64,000 bases of DNA from Erythroxylum novogranatense (Eukaryota; Streptophyta; Magnoliopsida; Malpighiales; Erythroxylaceae), in assembly GCA_029891385.1 (NCBI GenBank), contig CM057233.1, positions 25,590,150 through 25,654,149 of the forward strand. The letters are read 5' to 3'. The position numbers were made by a program, and so were the translations under genes. Under the pieces are notes generated by a model, which ran no database searches, was not told where the DNA came from, and saw nothing but the letters and a program-made list of their open reading frames with translations. Of the stretch, positions 38,864 through 49,990 are shown piece by piece (position 1 is the first letter of the stretch; the number at the start of each line of letters is the position of its first letter).

Positions 38864-40956
38864 CTAAAGTAAGTTTGACATATCCTTCATTCTCATCCCT
38901 TCTAGGTGACCCTCAAAGCTCTTTTGAGTCAATGTCTTTGTGAACGGATCAGCAAGGTTTTGCTCTGTAGGAATCTTTACCACATCCACTTCTCCACGTT
39001 GTATTATCTCCCTTATGAGATGATACTTTCGCTGAATGTGTTTGGCAGTTTTGTGGTTCCGAGGTTCTTTAGAATTAGCCACTGCCCCACTATTATCACA
39101 ATAAAGTGTAATGGCTTTTTACGCCTCTGGAACTACCTCCAAATCATTTAGAACTTAGGAGCGATCGCTTCTTTCTTTGCTTCACTGCGACAACATACTC
39201 AACCTCCATAGTCGAATCAAGCAATACAAGATTGCTTGACACTCCTCCAAACTATGGCTCCACCTCCTAAAGTAAATATAGAACCGAAGTTGATTTCCTT
39301 GAATCAACATCGATTGGAAATTAGAATCCGTATATCACAGCCGGAATAAGATTACTTCAGAGTAAACAAGCATTAAGTTCTTAGTCCCACGAAGATACTT
39401 AAATATACACTTAACCATGATCCAATGTTTCATTCTGGATTGGTGAAATCGCTACCGGTCCATCTGCGTAATGAGATATCCGGTCTAGTGCAACATTGCA
39501 AACATCAAACTACCAACCGCCAAGCATATGGAATGTTACGCATGCGTTCAACCTCCTCTTGGGTTTTAGGTGCTTGTTTCTTTGAAAGTTTGATTCCATG
39601 TCTAGTAGGAGTGAAACCCTCTTGGAATCTTGCATGGCGAACTTATTGAGCATATTCTCAATGTAGGTTAGTTGAGACAAAACTATCTTCTTGTTCTTAC
39701 GATCCCTTATAAGTTTGATCCCTAGAACATAGGTAGCCTCTCCCAAATCCTTCATTGAAAGCTGTTCATTCAGCCATCCTTAACCGCAGATAACATTCCC
39801 ACATCATTCCCGATGAGCGTAATGTCATCAACATACGTGATTAGGAAAGTAACCTTACCTTCTTGTATTCTTTTGTAAACAAAAGGCTCATCTAGGTTTT
39901 GTATGAACCTATAGGTTTTGATAGCCTTATCAAACCTAATGTTTCAAGACCTAGATGCTTGCTTAAGTCCATAAATGGACCTTGCAACTTGCAAACCTTA
40001 TGCTCATTACCTAACTCAATGAATCTTTACGGTTGGGCCATATAAATGGTCTCCTCAAGATCTCCATTCGAAATGCGGTCTTGACATCCATTTGCCATAT
40101 TTCATAATCGAAATAGTCGCTATGGCCAAAAGAATCTGATGGACTTAAGCATGGCAACCGGAGAAAAGTCTCCTCGTAGTCTATACCCTCCTTTTGAGTA
40201 TAGCCTTTAGCTACCAATCTAGCTTTAAAGGTCTCTACCTTTCCATCCGATCCCTTTTCCTTTTGTAGATCCATTTACACCTATGGTTTTAGACACGGTG
40301 GTAGATCTACAAGGACCCGACTTCATTAGTATACATAGAATCTATTTCGATTCCATTGCCTTGAGCCATTTTCCTACATCAACATCATTAATAGCACGTG
40401 TATATGAGCGGGATCTATTTCTTCTTAGTGCGAGATGGCAATTAAGCCTTCTCCTAAACCCGATACCTATCTGGTTGTCTCACAACCCTCCCATTACGTC
40501 TAGACACATCTTGATGTTCAAAGTTGCACTTCGATTCAACTCTTGAATCCATTTCGACATCTTGTTCGTCATATCCAAAACAACTCTTGGTTTGGATGAA
40601 ATTGCTAACTCCTTTAGTACTACTTCACTTCTTCCTTTGTGATTTCTCACAAACTCTTCCTCTAAGAAGTTTGCATTTGTCGACACAAATACCTTCCTAT
40701 CATGAGGATTTGTAAAAATAGTACCCTCGAGTTCGTGGGATATCCTATAAACAAACATACTTGACCTTGGTTCCATCTTTGTGGATTAGGGCTTTAGAAC
40801 ATGGGTGGACAGCCTGAAGTCCTCAAGTGCCTCAATGAAGGCACTCGGCGATCCACAACTCCCTATGTGTTTTAGGCACCGATTTGGATGGAGCAAAGTT
40901 AAGAAGATATGTTGCCGTTTATATGGCATATCCCCAGAACGATTCTGGAAGGCTAG
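38864..40956 (-). pseudogene. Copia-B integrase C-half, reverse transcriptase, RNase H
   Basis: Minus-strand Ty1/copia pol. From right to left: integrase core resuming after Gypsy-2 with LPESFWGYAI; a linker with MEPRSSMFVYRISHELEGTI and HDRKVFVSTNANFLEEEF (40480-40776); reverse transcriptase entry [20 protein letters not shown] (40011-40274); active site YVDD near 39823-39836; MKDLGEATYVLGIKLIRDRK (39510-39755); RNase H end with NLADPFTKTL and the stop at 38864-38866. Catalytic YVDD is intact but frames shift at least four times. The N-terminal half is at 49991-51797, beyond Gypsy-2. Confidence 0.88.
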
Positions 40957-41455
40957 TGTTAGACCCCGAATTTTTTTTCTTATGATCTTATTCAGTATGA
41001 ATTGTGATAATTGTGATTTTGCCTTAGTTTGATTAAATTGTGTTGGACCTTGTCTTTTTAGGAAGGGCCCAAGCCCTTTAGGGTTTAAGAAGAGAATAAG
41101 AAAAGAATAGAAAGAAGAAAAGAGAAGAAGAGAAACGCCGTCGGTGGAGAGGAAGAGAGAAGAAGAAGAAGAGTTTGCGATTTCAGTGGTTTCGACGATT
41201 TTAAAGCTTCAATCGGTAAGTTTTAGTCCTTTCTATCTTGTTTATGGTTGGATTAAACCTTAGGATCGTGTGGATTCGGGAGAATCGACGGTTTAGGGTT
41301 TTGAGGGAAATTGGGAAAATCCTTAGATTGATAATTTTAGGATGAATCGAAGCTTAGAATGAGTTAGAATGGTAGTATAAGTCTTGATCTATGCCTTAAA
41401 TATGTTGCATTTGAGTTTGGAGCAGTTGGAAGTTGGGTTCTGCAGAAATGGTTGA

Positions 41456-41673
41456 GTCGAGTTCCTCGACTAGGCGTCCTGACGCGCGTATGAACACGCC
41501 GCTTAACGAAGAAGAAGAAGCCGCGTCGCGACGTGTAAATAATTTTACGATTATTCATCGCGAGTGTGAAAAATCTGTGAGGCGTCGTGATGTGCGAAGG
41601 AGGCGTCGCGACGCGGCGACGTGTGGTTCATGGCGAGCCTTAACGTCATGCCATGGCGTCCTTCGTCATGACG
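41456..41673. repeat. CpG-rich palindrome cluster in Gypsy-2 5' LTR
   Basis: Within about 220 bases: GTCGAGTTCCTCGAC, GCGTCGCGACGT, GCGTCGCGACGC, and CGTCATGACG. The CATG form is what CGCG becomes after CpG deamination on both strands. It starts about 500 bases into the LTR. Confidence 0.75.
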
Positions 41674-42552
41674 AGCATCCCTTCGTTACGGCGAGGCCCC
41701 TTGTTTCCGAAATTGAGATGTTTATATTGTTAGGGATATCTTTTGGTGTAGATATTCGAATGAGGTGATCTTGGATTCGTTGTGATCTAGAAATTAAGGA
41801 CTACAAGTTGTATGAAGAAAGGAAATTCGGGAATTGTTTCGGAAAGTTCAGGAATTTCGATGGGAATCGGATGGAGACTTTTAATGCTTTACTTTTTTCT
41901 TTTCGAGCTTTATTAAATAATTGCTATAGTTATTAATTGTGTGGAAACTTGGTTTATTATAGGAACAAGTGATTTGACCCAATCGCGAGAGGAAGGACAA
42001 CAATGAGTCGATACTCGGCGATACTAGGTGGGTAATATGTTTATCGTTATTGTGTGTATGGGCAATTGCATGATGTGTGCTTGCTTGCGTTATATGACAT
42101 TATTTGTATTGAATTGCATGAGAGATGCTGAATATGCTTTGATCATAATTATGCATGGATTAATGGGCCTTTATGGCAATGGAAAGAATGGAAATTATGA
42201 TATGCTTTGAGCATGAATCGAATGGATTATGTGCTTTGTTTGGGCAAGAGAGTTACGGATGGAGTCACGTGCGTTGACATTTTGAAAGCCTTCTCCGGCT
42301 GCCCGCTTGTGGAAACGAGATCCTTGAGAAATCGGACTCGGATGGATTACTGATTTACCTTGGGTTATCCGGATGGATTCTGGAACTCTCGAGCCGTTGT
42401 TTGTGCATACACGATGATTTGATGAGCATAAGATATGATGGATTTGATAGATTTGTTGCATAATGATTGATGCGATAAGAAATAGAAATTGCTTGACATA
42501 TACTGATTGAATGTGAATTGAATTGATGAATTATGATTTGCTAGTGATATGT

Positions 42553-42580
42553 ATATTATATATATATATATATATATTGC
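42553..42580. repeat. (TA)n microsatellite in Gypsy-2 5' LTR
   Basis: An AT dinucleotide run of about 26 bases, longer than in the 3' LTR (49484-49503). Confidence 0.85.
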
Positions 42581-43071
42581 TTGAATGTGTGGCTCGTTGC
42601 CAATGGCTATAAACGTATATGCCACTGAGCTTCGCAGCTCACCCCATTACTCTCCCCTCCTCAGGTGCAGATCGAGATGATAGTTGACTTGGCGAGGCAT
42701 CGGAAACTTCCAGCTAATTAGGAGCTTTGCCTTAAGTTAGTAATTTAGATTGGCCCTCCGAGCATTTTATCATGGAGCATCTTTTGTATTTTGAAATTTC
42801 ATTTTACTTTGTATTACGCTGCATTTGAGAATACTGTTGCATTTCTTCGAATGAGAATGACTTATGTTTTATGAATTTGAGATATGGAAATGCATGTTGA
42901 GAATGCATGCGATGGTATGTATGAGTATATGTTTATGTATGTGTGAATCGAATATGTCTTTGTATGGATGTTGGGATCGGGTCCGACGGTATATGGAGCG
43001 CCCGACACCGGGGCGACCCGAGGGGCCCTCACCTCGGGATTCGGGCATCCGGGGCCCGAGCCCAACATGTT

Positions 43072-43086
43072 TGGTATCAGAACGCC
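43072..43086 (+). other. Primer binding site of Gypsy-2
   Basis: TGGTATCAGAACGCC four bases after the LTR end, matching the initiator methionine tRNA primer site over its first ten bases. Confidence 0.88.
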
Positions 43087-43240
43087 TAGGTTTAGGTGTC
43101 CTTGGCTTAGAATGCATATAGGATTGTGTGATATATGACGACGTGTTGCATTAATTGATTTCATTACGTGACATGCATATCATGCATACATATAGATTGT
43201 CGTATAGCTAATCCTTAGTGTTTACCTTTGAAGGAGTGCG

Positions 43241-46200
43241 ATGCCACCTCGTAGAAGGAAGCGAGGGCTGTGTAAGTGGTCTGTGTACTGACTCTCCAAC
43301 GAGAGAGGAGAGGACCGATGAGTCTGTAGCCCAATGCATGTTGAGGCTTCTATCGGGCAGAGAGTGAGCCCGTACATTCGCCGACTCAGAGTCGCCGATT
43401 CCGCCAGCAAGTGCCCAGTTTGATCGAGGATGTTTGAGCGTTTACTCGGGCATTTGTTCAAAGCTATGGGCGAGATGCCACGCCTATACGCACCAGCCAA
43501 TGAAGAGGAAAAGATTCGATAAGCCGAGAAAATGCAGGCAGTTGACTTCTTTGGGACGGTGATCCGAGGAAGCCGAGACATGGTTACGGAGGGCGAGCGG
43601 GTGATGGATCGGATGGATTGTGAGGCGATGAGCGAGTGGTGTATCTTGCCGGTTGCTTGAGGATGTTACGCATTGGTGGGAGACCATGCAAGGCGGTCGA
43701 GATGAGGCGATAGGGTTGGCTTGGCAAGATTTTGTGGTCGCTTTTAAGAAGAAATATTTATCGAGGTTTATGTCCAGTGAAGAGAGGAGTTTCGAGTCTC
43801 ACTCGAGAGGATATAACGATTCTTGAGTATGGCCTTGAGTTCACCAGATTATCGGTATGCCTCCGATCGATGTTGAGCGAGGCGCCGGATGTCGCAGATT
43901 TGAGTCGGGATTGCACTTGGCGATCAGAGAGAAGGTAATTGTGCAGAATTTCAGTGATTTCCAGCAACTAGTTGAGGCAGCTCTGAAGGTTGAGAATATA
44001 GAGAACATCAAGAGTGTTGCAAACAGGAAGAGAAAGGGTAGAGATCAGTCTAGGAGAGGAGGTAGCACTAGTGCTCTATGCGCATGTGAGTGCTAGGAGC
44101 TTCCTGTTTATTGGAGGAGAGGAGATGGTGCTGGCCGGCAGAGGCCGATGAGGACTTCTACTGCTTCTCACCAAGCTTGACGGTGGGTAGCGGTAGAAGA
44201 GGAGAGGAGATAGATCGGTTATCCCGGCGTGTGAGCACTGCGGAAACCTCGTAGAGGAGAGTGCTTGGTCGACGGAGCTTGTTTCAACTATGGGGTGAAG
44301 GACACATTCTTTAGAGAGTGTCCTCGGCCTCCACGATGGAGAGAGGTCGGATGCCGACTCAGGAGGGCAGAGACCATGGGTCGAGGGCTGTGGATCGAGG
44401 TAGGTAGTTACGATCTTGCCGGGAGGCGAGTCTTCCGGGAGACCGAGAGGCGGTGCACCGGCCGTGGTGTTTGCTGGCGACGGGAGGATCAGAGGCCGCT
44501 CAGGATGTTGTCACCGGTATGGCCCATTTATTCTTGATGATGTGCTTGTGTTGATTGATCCGGGTTCTACTCATTCGTTTGTTTCGTCGAGTAGACCTGT
44601 GTGTGATTTGGCTGCGAGTCCGTTGGATACTCCGCTGATGGTGAGTACTCCGATTGGCTAGCACATTGTGATTAGTCAGGTGTTTAAAGGATGTGAGCTT
44701 CGTATTGGTGGAGAACTTCTAGTGGTAGATCTGATGCCACTAAGGATCTTGGATTAAATGTGATATTGGGTATGGACACATTGGAAAAGTACAATGCCCG
44801 ATTGGATTATGGCGAGAAGACATGAGAGTTTGATTTAGATGGCGGAAAAGTGATGTTCTTTGGGGACAGAAGCGAGTCCGCCTGGATTGTTTCAAAGAAT
44901 GATAATGAGAGAGGATGATGAGTAAGGGTTGTGAGGCGTTTTGGCTTATGTGATAGACTCTAGAGGCGATAGAGGGAAGTGGAGGATATTCCGATGGTCG
45001 TGATTTCTCGACGTCTTTCGAGGAATTGCGGGACTACCGCCAACTCGGGAGATTGAGTTTTCGATTGAGCTTGTGTCGTACTAGGCGATTTCAATTCCGC
45101 CTTATCGGATGGCTCAAAGCGGAATTGAAGGAGCTTAAGGAGCAATTGGAGGAGTTATTGGAGAAAGGGTATATTAAATCGAGTTCTTCACCTTGGGGAG
45201 CTCGGTCCTATTTGTGGAAGAAGAAAGATGGCTCATTGAGAATGTGTGTGGACTCTGAGAAGTCAATCAGTCACGATGAAGAACAAGTATCCGCTTCCTC
45301 GCATTGATGATCTGTTTGATCAATTGCAAGGGCGAGAGTCTTTCAAGATCGACTTGAGATCGGGATATCATCGATTGAGGATCGAAGTCGGATGTGCCAA
45401 AGTGCGCTTTCGGGACTCGGTATGGGCACTTTGAGTTTTGGTGATGCCCCCGGATTGACGAATGCGCTGCGGCGTTTATGGATTTGATGAATCGGTGTTT
45501 AAGCCATTCTTGGACCAATTTATCATTGTCTTCATTGATGATATATTGGTGTATTCAAAGTGATCGGAGCATGAGGAGCATTTGAGGATGGCTTTGGAGA
45601 CTTTGAGGAGCAATGAGTTGTATGCCAAATTTGAGAAATGCGAATTTTGGTGAGGAAGTTTCATTTCTTGGACACGTGATCTCGAGCAAGGAGTTCATGT
45701 GGATCCAAAGAAGATAAAGCGATTGTGAATTGGGAAGCCAAGAAGAATGTGGCGAAGTGAGGAGTTTTACGGGTTTGGCGATACTACTGAGACGGTTTGT
45801 GGAGGATTCTCGATGATATCCGCTCCGATGGCGAAATTGTTGAGAAAGAATCGAAGTTTGATTGGAGTGATGATTGTCGAGGAGCCGAGGAGCTCAAGCT
45901 CGATTAACGAGTGCTCGATTTTGGTTTTGCCATCGGGTGATAGCGGTTATTCGATATCTGATGATGCTTGAGGAAGGGTCTCGGATGTGTTTTGATGCGG
46001 GAGATCGGGTAATTGCATATGCTTGAGGCGATTGAAGCCTTATGAGCTGAATTATCCGACGACGATTTGGAGTTAGCGGTGATATTTGCCTTGAAGATTT
46101 GGAGGCATTATTTGTATGGAGTTCGGACTTCGGATCTTTCTTGATCATAAGAGTCGAAGTATTTATTAGTCGAAAGGAATTGAATTTGAGGCGCGGAGGT

Positions 46201-46690
46201 GGTTAGAGCTACTAAAGGACTATGATTTGTTGATTGAGTATCATCCGGGCAAGGTCGATGTTGTGGCGGATGCCTTGAGCGTGAAGTAAATCGATTGCTC
46301 ATGTTCGATCGATTTATCGCCTTTATTGGAAAAGATGGCTAAGCTTAGGATAAGTTTGACAGGAAGAGCCGGATTGTCTTACGGCTAATTTTGAGTTAGG
46401 CCGATCTTTGAATGAAAAGGTTAGGGATTTGCGAGCTCGGGATGCGGATATGAGCAAGCTTCGGATGAGATTCAAAATGGCAAGGTTTACGAGATAGATG
46501 GGATGATGGGCTTATAGCGATTCTTGGGTAGGTTGTGTATTAGGATGTGCGGGAGACCAAGGATGAGATTATGGATGAGGCACACAATCGCCTTACACCA
46601 TGCATCCGGTAGCACCGGGATGTATCGGATTTGAGAGCACTTTTGGTGAAAAGGCATGAAGAGGGATATAGCGAGTTCATCGAAGAAGTG
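43241..46690 (+). pseudogene. Gypsy-2 gag, protease, reverse transcriptase, RNase H and integrase zinc domain
   Basis: Plus strand. Gag opens at 43241 (MPPRRRKR) about 170 bases after the LTR and continues in shifting frames to about 44340; FRECPRPPR near 44310 is a knuckle remnant. Protease shows LIDPGSTHSFVSS (44550-44590). Reverse transcriptase has [25 protein letters not shown] (45330-45380) and FIDDILV (about 45530-45550). RNase H carries a DHKS motif (46140-46155) and the integrase linker EYHPGKVDVVADALS (46235-46280). The zinc-binding HH part precedes CQQVKAEHQ (46695-46725). Frames break often up to 46690, where the sequence turns clean. Confidence 0.85.
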
Positions 46691-46695
46691 TCTCA

Positions 46696-47352
46696 GTGTG
46701 TCAGCAAGTCAAGGCTGAACACCAGGCACCTTCGGGCAAGTTGAGGCCGTTGCCTATTCCGGAGTGGAAGTGGCAGCGAGTGACGATGGACTTTTTGATG
46801 GGATTGCCTAAGACCAGTAGGAGGCATGATGCTATTTGGGTGATTGTGGATCGGTTGACTAAGTCAACCCACTTTTTGGCGATTCGACAGACTGATTCTT
46901 TGCATGTATTGGCAAAGAAGTATATTGATGAGATAGTGAGATTGCATGGGATTCCGGATTCCATTGTGTCTGATAGAGATCCGCGGTTCACTTCGAGGTT
47001 TTGGGGCAATTTGCAGGATGCTTTGGGGACCAAGTTGCATTTCAGTACAGCGTTTCACCCTCAGACGGATGGTCAATCTGAGAGGACTATTCGGACTCTG
47101 GAGGGGATGCTTCGAGCTTGTGTGATGGATTTTCGAGGAGCATGGGATGAGCATTTGCCGTTGGTCGAATTTGCTTACAACAATTCGTACCATTCGAGTA
47201 TCCAGATGGCTCCGTATGAGGCTTTGTATGGCAGGAGATGTAGGACTCCGATTTGTTGGGATGAGGCAGGAGATAGGCAATTGATGGGTCCAGAGTTGAT
47301 CCAGACGACGGTTGAAAAAGTTAATTTGGTTAGCGGCGACTTAAGGCGGTAG
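46696..47352 (+). CDS. Gypsy-2 integrase catalytic domain (open segment)
   Basis: The best preserved coding piece of the window: 218 codons open. It starts in the CCHC end of the zinc domain (CQQVKAEHQAPSGKLRPLPI) and runs through the whole DDE core. The first Asp lies in VIVDRLTKSTHFLA, the second in SIVSDRDPRFTSRFW, and the Glu in GQSERTIRTLEGMLRACV, with AYNNSYHSSIQMAPYEALYG after it. It would cut and join element DNA ends to the host genome. The start shown is only the first Met in an open polyprotein segment, not a true initiation codon. A one- or two-base slip at about 47350 breaks it from the C-terminal piece. The contig 1 counterpart (16910-17250) is garbled. Confidence 0.88.
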   Translation: MCQQVKAEHQAPSGKLRPLPIPEWKWQRVTMDFLMGLPKTSRRHDAIWVIVDRLTKSTHFLAIRQTDSLHVLAKKYIDEIVRLHGIPDSIVSDRDPRFTSRFWGNLQDALGTKLHFSTAFHPQTDGQSERTIRTLEGMLRACVMDFRGAWDEHLPLVEFAYNNSYHSSIQMAPYEALYGRRCRTPICWDEAGDRQLMGPELIQTTVEKVNLVSGDLRR

Positions 47353-47362
47353 CGAGGATAGG

Positions 47363-47859
47363 ATGAAGAGCTATGTTGATGCTCACCGAAAGGAGATGGA
47401 GTATGAGGTCGGTGAGAAGGTATTCCTTAAGACGTCTCCTTGGAAAGGAGTGCTGAGGTTCGGTAAGAAGGGTAAGTTGAGTCCGAGGTATGTGGGTCCT
47501 TATGAGATCCTTGAGAGGATTGGACCACTCGCTTCTGAGTTGGCGTTACCTCGGAGTTGTCGCAGATTCATGATGTGTTCCATGTGTCTATGCTGAGGAG
47601 GTATAGATCGGATCCGTCACATGTTATTCAGGCTAGTGAGGTTCAGTTGCGAGATGATTTGAGCTATGAGGAGCTTCCAGTACAGATTTTGGATTCTAAG
47701 GACAAGGTTCTTAGGAACAAGACGGTTCAGTTAGTAAAAGTCCTTTGGAGGAATCATTCGGTAGAGGAAGCTACTTGGGAGCCATTGGACGCTATGCGGG
47801 AGAAGTATCCGCATCTCTTCAATGATTCAGGTAAATTTCGAGGACGAAATTTCTTTTAA
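47363..47859 (+). pseudogene. Gypsy-2 integrase C-terminus with chromodomain
   Basis: Continuation of the integrase in two frames (47363-47596 and 47557-47859). It holds YEVGEKVFLKTSPWKG, the GPY/F module PRYVGPYEILERIGPLA (about 47485-47540), HDVFHVSMLRRYRSDPSH, then the chromodomain QLVKVLWRNHSVEEATWE (about 47725-47785) and stop at 47857-47859. The chromodomain marks a Tekay-like chromovirus and would direct insertion to histone H3K9-methylated chromatin. The frame slip near 47560 is a single-base type error; otherwise conserved. Confidence 0.88.
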
Positions 47860-47871
47860 GAGGGGGAGAAA
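47857..47871 (+). other. Polypurine tract of Gypsy-2
   Basis: TAAGAGGGGGAGAAA directly before the 3' LTR; it overlaps the integrase stop codon. Confidence 0.88.
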
Positions 47872-48375
47872 TGTTAGACCCCGAATTTTTTTTCTTATGA
47901 TCTTATTCAGTATGAATTGTGATAATTGTGATTTTGCCTTAGTTTGATTAAATTGTGTTGGGCCTTGGTTTTTTAGGAAGGGCCCAAGCCCTTTAGGGTT
48001 TAAGAAGAGAATAAGAAAATAATAGAAAGAAGAAAAGAGAAGAAGAGAAACGCCGTCGGTGGAGAGGAAGAGAGAAGAAGAAGAAGAGTTTGCGATTTCG
48101 GTGGTTTCGACGATTTTAAAGCTTCAATCGGTAAGTTTTAGTCCTTTCTATCTTGTTTATGGTTGGATTAAACCTTAGGATCGTGTGGATTCAGGAGAAT
48201 CGACGGTTTAGGGTTTTGAGTGGGAAATTGGGGAAAATCCTTAGATTGATGATTTTAGGATGAATCTGAAGCTTAGAATGAGTTAGAATGGTAGTATAAG
48301 TCTTGATCTATGCCTTAAATATGTTGCATTTGAGTTTGGAGCAGTTGGAAGTTGGGTTCTGCGAAATTGGGTTGA

Positions 48376-48612
48376 GTCGAGTTCCTCGACCAGACGTCAT
48401 GACGCACGTATGAACACGCCTTGTGGCGAACGAAGAAGGAGCCACGTCGCGTGAACGAAGAAGGAGCCACGTCGCGACGTGTAAATAATTTTACGATTAT
48501 TCGTCATGGAGTGTGAAATGTCAGCGTCGCGACGTGCGAAGGGAGACGTCGCGACGGCGGCGTGTGGTTCGCGGCGAGCCTTTCGCATTACGCGGCATCC
48601 TTCGTCGCGACG
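48376..48612. repeat. CpG-rich palindrome cluster in Gypsy-2 3' LTR
   Basis: GTCGAGTTCCTCGAC, CGTCATGACG, ACGTCGCGACGT (perfect 12-base palindrome), GCGTCGCGACGT, GACGTCGCGACG and CGTCGCGACG in under 240 bases, embedding a direct repeat of GAACGAAGAAGGAGCCACGT. The cluster lies 504-740 bases into the LTR. Confidence 0.8.
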
Positions 48613-49483
48613 GCGTCCGCCGTTCTTGGCGAGGGCCCTTGTTTCGAAATTGAGATGTTTATATTGTTAGGGATATCTTTTGGTGTAGATATCCGAATGA
48701 GGTGATCTTGGATTCGTTGTGATCTAGAAATTAAGGACTACAAGTTGTATGAAGAAAGGAAATTCGGGAATTGTTTTGGAAAGTTAAGAATTTCGATGGG
48801 AATCGATGGAGACTTTAACGCTTTACTTTTTGCTTTTGAGTTTTATTAAATAATTGCTATAGTTATTAATTGTGTGGAAACTTGGTTTATTATAGGGAAC
48901 CAAGCTGATTTGACCCAATCGCGAGAGGAAGGACAACAGTGAGTCTGATACTCAGCGATACTAGGTGGGTAATATGTTTATCGTTATTGTGTGTATGGGC
49001 AATTGCATGATGTGTGCTTGCTTGCGTTATATGACATTATTTGTATTGAATTGCATGAGAGATGCTGAATATGCTTTGATCATAATTATGCATGGATTAA
49101 TGGGCCTTTATGGCAATGGAAAGAATGGAAATTATGATATGCTTTGAGCATGAATCGAATGGATTATGTGCTTTGTTTGGGCAAGAGAGTTACGGATGGA
49201 GTCACGTGCGTTTGACATTTTGAAAGCCTTCTCCGGCTGTCGCTTGGGCAACGAGATCCTTGAGAAATCGGACTCGGATGGATTCTGATTTACCTTGGGT
49301 TATCCGGATGGATTCTGAAACTCGAGCGAGTTGTTTGTGCATACGGTGATTTGATGAGCATAAGATATGATGGATTTGATAGATTTGTTGCATAATGATT
49401 GATGCGATAAGAAATAGAAATTGCTTGACATATCTTGATTGAATGTGAACTGAATTGATGAATTATGATTTGCTAGTGATATG

Positions 49484-49504
49484 TATATATATATATATAT
49501 ATAT
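49484..49504. repeat. (TA)n microsatellite in Gypsy-2 3' LTR
   Basis: An AT run of about 20 bases, shorter than at 42553-42578. Confidence 0.85.
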
Positions 49505-49990
49505 TGCTTGAATGTGTAGCTCGTTGCCAATGGCTATAAGCGTATATGTCCTTGAGCTTCATTTCACCCCATTACTCTCCCTCCTCAAAAAGTGCGGTCG
49601 AGGCGATAGTTGACTTGGCGAGGCATCGAAACTTCCAACTAATTAGGAGCTTTGCTTTAAGTTAGTAATTTGGATTGGCCCTCAGAGCATTTTATCATGG
49701 AGCATCTTTTGTATTTTGAAATTTCATTTTACTTTGTATTCGCTGCATTTGAGAATCTTGTTGCATTTCTTGAATGAGAATGACTTATGTTTTATGAATT
49801 TGAGATATGGAAATGCATGCTGAGAATGCATGCGATGGTATGTATGAGTATATGTTTATGTATGTGTGAATCGAATATGTCTTTGTATGGATGTTAGGAT
49901 CGGGTCCGACGGTATATGGAGCGCCCGACGCCGGGGCGACCCGAGGGGCCCTCACCTCGGGATTCGGGCATCCGGGGCTCGGGCCCAACA

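Larger units (their letters stand above)
40957..43067 (+). mobile_element. Gypsy-2 5' LTR
   Basis: LTR of 2,111 bases, TGTTAGACCCCGAA to GAGCCCAACA, preceded by target duplication GCTAG (40952-40956). It contains the CpG palindrome zone (41456-41673), an (AT)n run and the GTTTGGGCAAGAGAG block. It differs from the 3' LTR by a few bases such as AAGAAAAGAATAG. Confidence 0.95.
47872..49990 (+). mobile_element. Gypsy-2 3' LTR
   Basis: LTR of 2,119 bases, TGTTAGACCCCGAA to GGGCCCAACA, followed by GCTAG (49991-49995), equal to the left target duplication. With 40957 it bounds a 9,034-base complete element. Few clear base differences from the 5' LTR suggest a young insertion. Confidence 0.95.
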
